Positions 6,711-9,323 of a DNA stretch of 9,323 nucleotides are shown in pieces (within the stretch, counting starts at the first letter, position 1; each line of letters starts with the position of its first letter). This DNA comes from Moraxellaceae bacterium (GTDB lineage Bacteria; Pseudomonadota; Gammaproteobacteria; Pseudomonadales; Ketobacteraceae): the NCBI GenBank assembly GCA_002402125.1, contig NVVG01000182.1, positions 1 to 9,323 on the forward strand, read 5' to 3'. The notes beneath the pieces were generated by a model. That model was not told where the DNA came from, did no database searches, and saw only the letters and a list, made by a program, of their open reading frames with translations. The position numbers and the translations under genes are program-made.

Positions 6711-6822
6711 ATCCAATCATCCAATGATCCAAAGCGCAGCGTCCAACACGACCGAAGGCAGCAGCAAAGCTAATCCAACTATGATTCTAACACTATAACG
6801 TTCTAAAGGCGATAGCCGTGTC
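6711..6822. repeat. Degenerate short-word repeats (TCCAAC/TCTAAC with GCG-rich spacers)
   Basis: The hexamer-like words TCCAAT, TCCAAC, TCTAAC and TCTAAA recur at about 6712, 6719, 6742, 6774, 6786, 6802 and 6821. They are separated by GC-richer words such as GCGCAGCG (6734-6741), ACCGAAGG (6751-6758) and GGCGATAGCC (6808-6817, itself a 3-bp hairpin around GATA). TCCAACACGA occurs exactly at 6742-6751 and again at 6877-6886 beyond the tandem array, followed there by AGCG and TCTAACAATC. The pattern looks like decayed or shuffled copies related to the adjoining perfect array. Confidence 0.5.
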
Positions 6823-6878
6823 TAACAATCTAACAATCTAACAATCTAACAATCTAACAATCTAACAATCTAACAATC
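6821..6878. repeat. Seven perfect tandem copies of an octamer (TAACAATC)
   Basis: TAACAATC is repeated head to tail without error from 6823 to 6878 (56 bases), preceded by TC at 6821-6822. A further lone TCTAACAATC is at 6891-6900. On the minus strand the unit is GATTGTTA. The array starts only 26 bases beyond the stop of the minus-strand permease gene, so it would lie in that transcript's 3' untranslated part. Perfect identity between units implies recent expansion by slippage, and copy number probably varies between strains. Confidence 0.95.
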
Positions 6879-6904
6879 CAACACGAAGCGTCTAACAATC
6901 CACT

Positions 6905-7705
6905 TTACAATATCCCTGCAATCATCAAACCTCCCATCACGAAAAGCAACACCCCAACTAATCGTTGAACACCAACAATCGTCGTTTTCTCAATCAATCT
7001 CTTCCCAAGGAAAGTTCCAACAAAGGCAAACACTATTCCTATAATCAATAGCATTTTCCCATCTGAGAGCGAAGCAGCTAGATCCAATTTCTTTGAGCTT
7101 CCAATTGCGAACAATCCCAAGTAAATTGGAATCCGAGAAAGATCAATCACCAAAGAAATCGCATTGGATGTTCCCACAAATTGCTTCTTATCCAATCCCG
7201 ATTTTGACAAGAACGCCGCGCGAAAGGCTCCTTGATGTCCAGAAATTCCTCCAAAAAATCCGCTGAGCATTCCTCCAAGCGGTAAATGCTTCGCATCAAC
7301 TTTCAAATTGCTGTACTTCGGACTTAAATCAAACCAAGCGAAAAAGATCATCAAAGTCCCAACGATAATATTCAAATAGGTCATTTCGAAGGTTCTTTCG
7401 CCAATAGAGTAGAAATGAATAGGATCGTAGCCCGTAACTTGTGTGAGTAGTAACCCACCAATCACCGCAGTGAACATCGCTGGAATTCCAAAGCGCAAGA
7501 AAGTTTGCAAATGAATGAACTTTCGAACCAGTAAAAATTTGAATAAATTATTGGAAAGATGGACGATTGCCGTGGCTCCGACTGCTACTTCGATGTCAAA
7601 AAAGAGCGCGAACACAGGAAGCATGATTGTTCCCAATCCAAATCCTGAGAAAAAGGTAAGACTGGCTCCGACCAATACCGCGAGGGCAACGATTACATAT
7701 TCCAT
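6905..7705 (-). CDS. TauE/SafE-family membrane permease
   Basis: A 266-residue inner-membrane protein of the TSUP (TauE/SafE, formerly DUF81) family, whose members move sulfite, sulfoacetate and other small organic or sulfur anions. Eight or so hydrophobic segments form two halves. The first half opens with SGFGLGTIMLPVFALFF (20-36). The second contains GGMLSGFFGGISGHQGAF (144-161), the glycine-rich signature that repeats in each half. It ends in VQRLVGVLLFVMGGLMIAGIL, the typical last helix. Length is normal. It stands alone on the minus strand, back to back with the threonine aldolase gene over 71 bases, and its stop is followed within 30 bases by the octamer array. The substrate cannot be told from sequence. 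Confidence 0.9.
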   Translation of the reverse strand: MEYVIVALAVLVGASLTFFSGFGLGTIMLPVFALFFDIEVAVGATAIVHLSNNLFKFLLVRKFIHLQTFLRFGIPAMFTAVIGGLLLTQVTGYDPIHFYSIGERTFEMTYLNIIVGTLMIFFAWFDLSPKYSNLKVDAKHLPLGGMLSGFFGGISGHQGAFRAAFLSKSGLDKKQFVGTSNAISLVIDLSRIPIYLGLFAIGSSKKLDLAASLSDGKMLLIIGIVFAFVGTFLGKRLIEKTTIVGVQRLVGVLLFVMGGLMIAGIL

Positions 7706-7776
7706 CTAACAAAAAAACACAAAAAGAACCCATTCTTTGTTGCGGAAACATTAATTTTTACCCCAAACAGTAAATA
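7706..7776. promoter_or_regulatory. Divergent promoter region between permease and threonine aldolase genes
   Basis: These 71 AT-rich bases must carry the start signals for both divergent genes. On the plus strand TAATTTTT (7752-7759) is one base off the TAnnTTTG -7 box and 17 bases before the ATG. On the minus strand, TACTGTTTG (about 7763-7771) is an approximate match. Neither has a convincing -33 element, so the exact boxes are uncertain. Confidence 0.35.
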
Positions 7777-8802
7777 ATGATAGATTTTCGAAGCGATACG
7801 GTAACAAAACCTTCCAAAGCAATGCTCGATGCAATGTTTTCTGCTCCTGTTGGAGACGATGTTTTTGAGGAAGATCCAACGATCAATGAATTGCAAGACT
7901 ACACAGCAGATTTATTTGGAATGGAGGCTGCTTTGTATTGTTCCTCAGGTACTCAAACGAATCAGATTGCAATCAATGTGCATGTCGATCCAGGTGGAGA
8001 AGTGATCACGCACGTCGAAAGTCATATTTACAAATACGAAGGTGGAGGAATTGCGCGAAATTCTGGTGCTTCAGTTCGCTTGTTGGATGGAAACCGTGGG
8101 CGAATTTCTGTTGATCAGATTTCTCCATGGATAAATAACCCAGACGATGTACATTTTCCGTTGACCCAATTAATTTCTCTGGAAGACACATCGAATAGAG
8201 GAGGAGGAGCAATTTATGATTTCAATGAGATCAAGAAAATTCGAGCATTTAGTTTAGAGCAAGGACTTCCTTTGCATCTCGATGGGGCACGACTGATGAA
8301 TGCGATGGTCGAAAATGGTGTAGACATGAAAGAATATGCTTCTCAATTTGATTCAATTTCCTTGTGCCTTTCAAAAGGGTTGGGAGCACCTGTTGGATCG
8401 CTTTTAATCGGAAAGAAAGATTTCATCAAAAAGGCACGCCGTGTGCGGAAAGTGTTTGGCGGCGGAATGCGTCAAGCTGGAATTATCGCAGCAGGCGGAT
8501 TATATGCCATGAAAAATAATGTTGAACGCTTACGCGAAGATCATGAGAATGCAAGAGCATTAGAATCGACTTTTAATGAAATGAATTGGGTTGATCATGT
8601 TCTAGGAGTTGACACAAACATTGTTGTCGTTGTCTTGAAAAATGGCGATTTACGTGATCCAATTATTGCTAAATTCAACGAAAAGGGGATGGCACCAATG
8701 CCTTTTGGTCCTGGAATGATTCGTTTTGTGACGCATCTTGACATTTCTAAAAGTGACATTGATCAAACGATCCAGTGCATTAGATCGTTGAGTAATTATT
8801 AA
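7777..8802 (+). CDS. ltaE: Low-specificity L-threonine aldolase
   Basis: A 341-residue fold-type I pyridoxal-phosphate enzyme that cleaves L-threonine or L-allo-threonine to glycine and acetaldehyde. It starts with the family's hallmark MIDFRSDTVTKPSKAML, followed by VGDDVFEEDPT (25-35), SSGTQTNQIAI (56-66) and ESHIY (81-85) with His83, expected to stack on the cofactor. LEDTSNRGGG (135-144) and LHLDGARLMNA (166-176) carry Asp169, which should bind the pyridine nitrogen. CLSKGLGAPVGS (197-208) contains the Schiff-base Lys200, and VRKVFGGGMRQAGIIAAGG follows. All active-site positions are intact and the length is normal. The ATG start directly precedes the conserved N-terminus. A small membrane-protein gene follows after nine bases, suggesting co-transcription. 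Confidence 0.96.
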   Translation: MIDFRSDTVTKPSKAMLDAMFSAPVGDDVFEEDPTINELQDYTADLFGMEAALYCSSGTQTNQIAINVHVDPGGEVITHVESHIYKYEGGGIARNSGASVRLLDGNRGRISVDQISPWINNPDDVHFPLTQLISLEDTSNRGGGAIYDFNEIKKIRAFSLEQGLPLHLDGARLMNAMVENGVDMKEYASQFDSISLCLSKGLGAPVGSLLIGKKDFIKKARRVRKVFGGGMRQAGIIAAGGLYAMKNNVERLREDHENARALESTFNEMNWVDHVLGVDTNIVVVVLKNGDLRDPIIAKFNEKGMAPMPFGPGMIRFVTHLDISKSDIDQTIQCIRSLSNY

Positions 8803-8811
8803 TAAGCGGAC

Positions 8812-9240
8812 ATGAAAAATCTAGTTCGAATAAATATATGTTTAGGATGGATTTTGGTAATTGGAATAATCATTACACAAACAGTCATTACATTAGTTGC
8901 CTTTGACATGGGACGTATGGCGCCCTTTCTAGCGTTTTTATTAGCGATAATCTTCCTTCCTTTTTTGATAACTGGGATCTCCAGTGTGTTAAATAGAGAA
9001 CGAAACCTGACTAAAATTAAGGTTGGAATTATTAGTGCACTTTTTTTTCAAGTTGGATTGCCAATAATTTTGCCCTTGTTTTTTGATGAAGAGTTTATTT
9101 ATTTGAGTCTTTTAGGTTTTCTTTTAGGCGGGATTATGTGGTACTTTAGGAAAAAGATTGAAATACAATTATTGATTCTAAATGGGATTGGAGCAATCCT
9201 TTGGGTTTTTGTCTCTCTCTCGGGATTACTGAGTTCCTAA
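8812..9240 (+). CDS. Small multi-span membrane protein of unknown function
   Basis: A 142-residue, strongly hydrophobic protein with about five potential spans (roughly 8-31, 36-58, 70-90, 95-111 and 118-139). Short basic loops lie between them, NRERNLTKIK (61-70) and FRKKIE (111-116), which by the positive-inside rule would face the cytoplasm. No motif is recognised. Its ATG lies nine bases after the threonine aldolase stop and the lipoprotein gene follows after 27 bases, so it is probably in the middle of a unit. No functional link to threonine cleavage is evident. Confidence 0.8.
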   Translation: MKNLVRINICLGWILVIGIIITQTVITLVAFDMGRMAPFLAFLLAIIFLPFLITGISSVLNRERNLTKIKVGIISALFFQVGLPIILPLFFDEEFIYLSLLGFLLGGIMWYFRKKIEIQLLILNGIGAILWVFVSLSGLLSS

Positions 9241-9267
9241 TAAACAAATACTAATCGTCAAGGTGTA

Positions 9268-9323
9268 ATGAAACGTTTACTAATTTTTACCCTTGGACTG
9301 TTTATCGTCGCTTGTTCTTCTGA
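9268..9323 (+). CDS. Lipoprotein, N-terminal fragment cut by the window edge
   Basis: The ATG at 9268 begins MKRLLIFTLGLFIVACSS and the frame stays open to the window edge (18 codons plus two bases). The two basic residues, the hydrophobic core and IVAC form a lipoprotein signal peptide with Cys16 as the likely lipid-modified residue. It lies 27 bases after the membrane-protein stop on the same strand. Nothing of the mature domain is visible beyond the first residues, so the function cannot be judged. Confidence 0.7.
   Translation, partial: MKRLLIFTLGLFIVACSS

Larger units (their letters stand above)
6518..6904. other. Gene-free, repeat-rich intergenic region (387 bases)
   Basis: This stretch lies between the start of the kinase gene and the stop of the permease gene, both on the minus strand. 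The first 80 or so bases (6518-6600) are very AT-rich and should hold the kinase promoter, but no clean TAnnTTTG box was found. From 6612 onward it consists of a fold-back element, degenerate short words and an octamer tandem array, listed separately. A 64-codon open frame (6604-6798, TTG start) crosses it, but its product has no credible composition and is read here as non-coding. Confidence 0.8.

Noticed and set aside
6604..6798. 64-codon open frame with TTG start in the intergenic region
   Set aside because: It crosses the fold-back element and degenerate repeats, has a composition unlike the neighbouring proteins, no usual start, and no recognisable motif. It is better explained as non-coding repeat DNA.
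6821..6900. CRISPR array
   Set aside because: The repeat units are eight bases with no unique spacers and no cas genes nearby; this is simple tandem repetition.

Overview
The window reads as an AT-rich chromosomal segment of a member of the Bacteroidota, most likely a Flavobacteriales-type organism (the family cannot be fixed from this window). The evidence is a surface protein with a type IX secretion C-terminal sorting domain, a TPR-containing HisKA_3 histidine kinase paired with a NarL-type regulator, lipoproteins with Bacteroidota-style signal peptides, a TAnnTTTG -7 promoter box, and few recognisable Shine-Dalgarno sequences. No phage, transposase, CRISPR array, rRNA or tRNA gene was seen.

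Layout. (1) 2-286: the 3' end of an unrecognised gene on the plus strand. (2) 335-2556: a tight plus-strand trio, with single-base gaps, of a polytopic membrane protein, a class I SAM-dependent O-methyltransferase (CCoAMT/TrmR-like) and the tRNA pseudouridine-65 synthase TruC, which starts at TTG. A long hairpin at 2558-2602 separates it from convergent genes. (3) 6517-2623, minus strand: TPR sensor kinase, LuxR/NarL response regulator, a small lipocalin-like lipoprotein and a T9SS-secreted protein. The last two form their own unit behind a good -7 box and a near-perfect palindrome. (4) 6518-6904: a 387-base gene-free stretch holding three kinds of repetitive DNA: a fold-back element (6612-6690), degenerate short repeated words, and seven perfect tandem copies of an 8-mer directly after the stop of the next gene. 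(5) 7705-6905, minus strand: a TauE/SafE-type permease. (6) 7777-9323, plus strand: low-specificity L-threonine aldolase, a small membrane protein and the first 18 codons of a lipoprotein.

Functional reading. Most genes are housekeeping or ordinary accessory genes. Two groupings suggest joint function: the methyltransferase with TruC (possible shared tRNA substrate) and the two-component system beside two exported proteins (possible regulator and targets). The least explained part is the repeat-rich intergenic region at 6612-6900; it resembles dispersed non-coding elements I recall from other Bacteroidota genomes, but that recollection could not be checked here.
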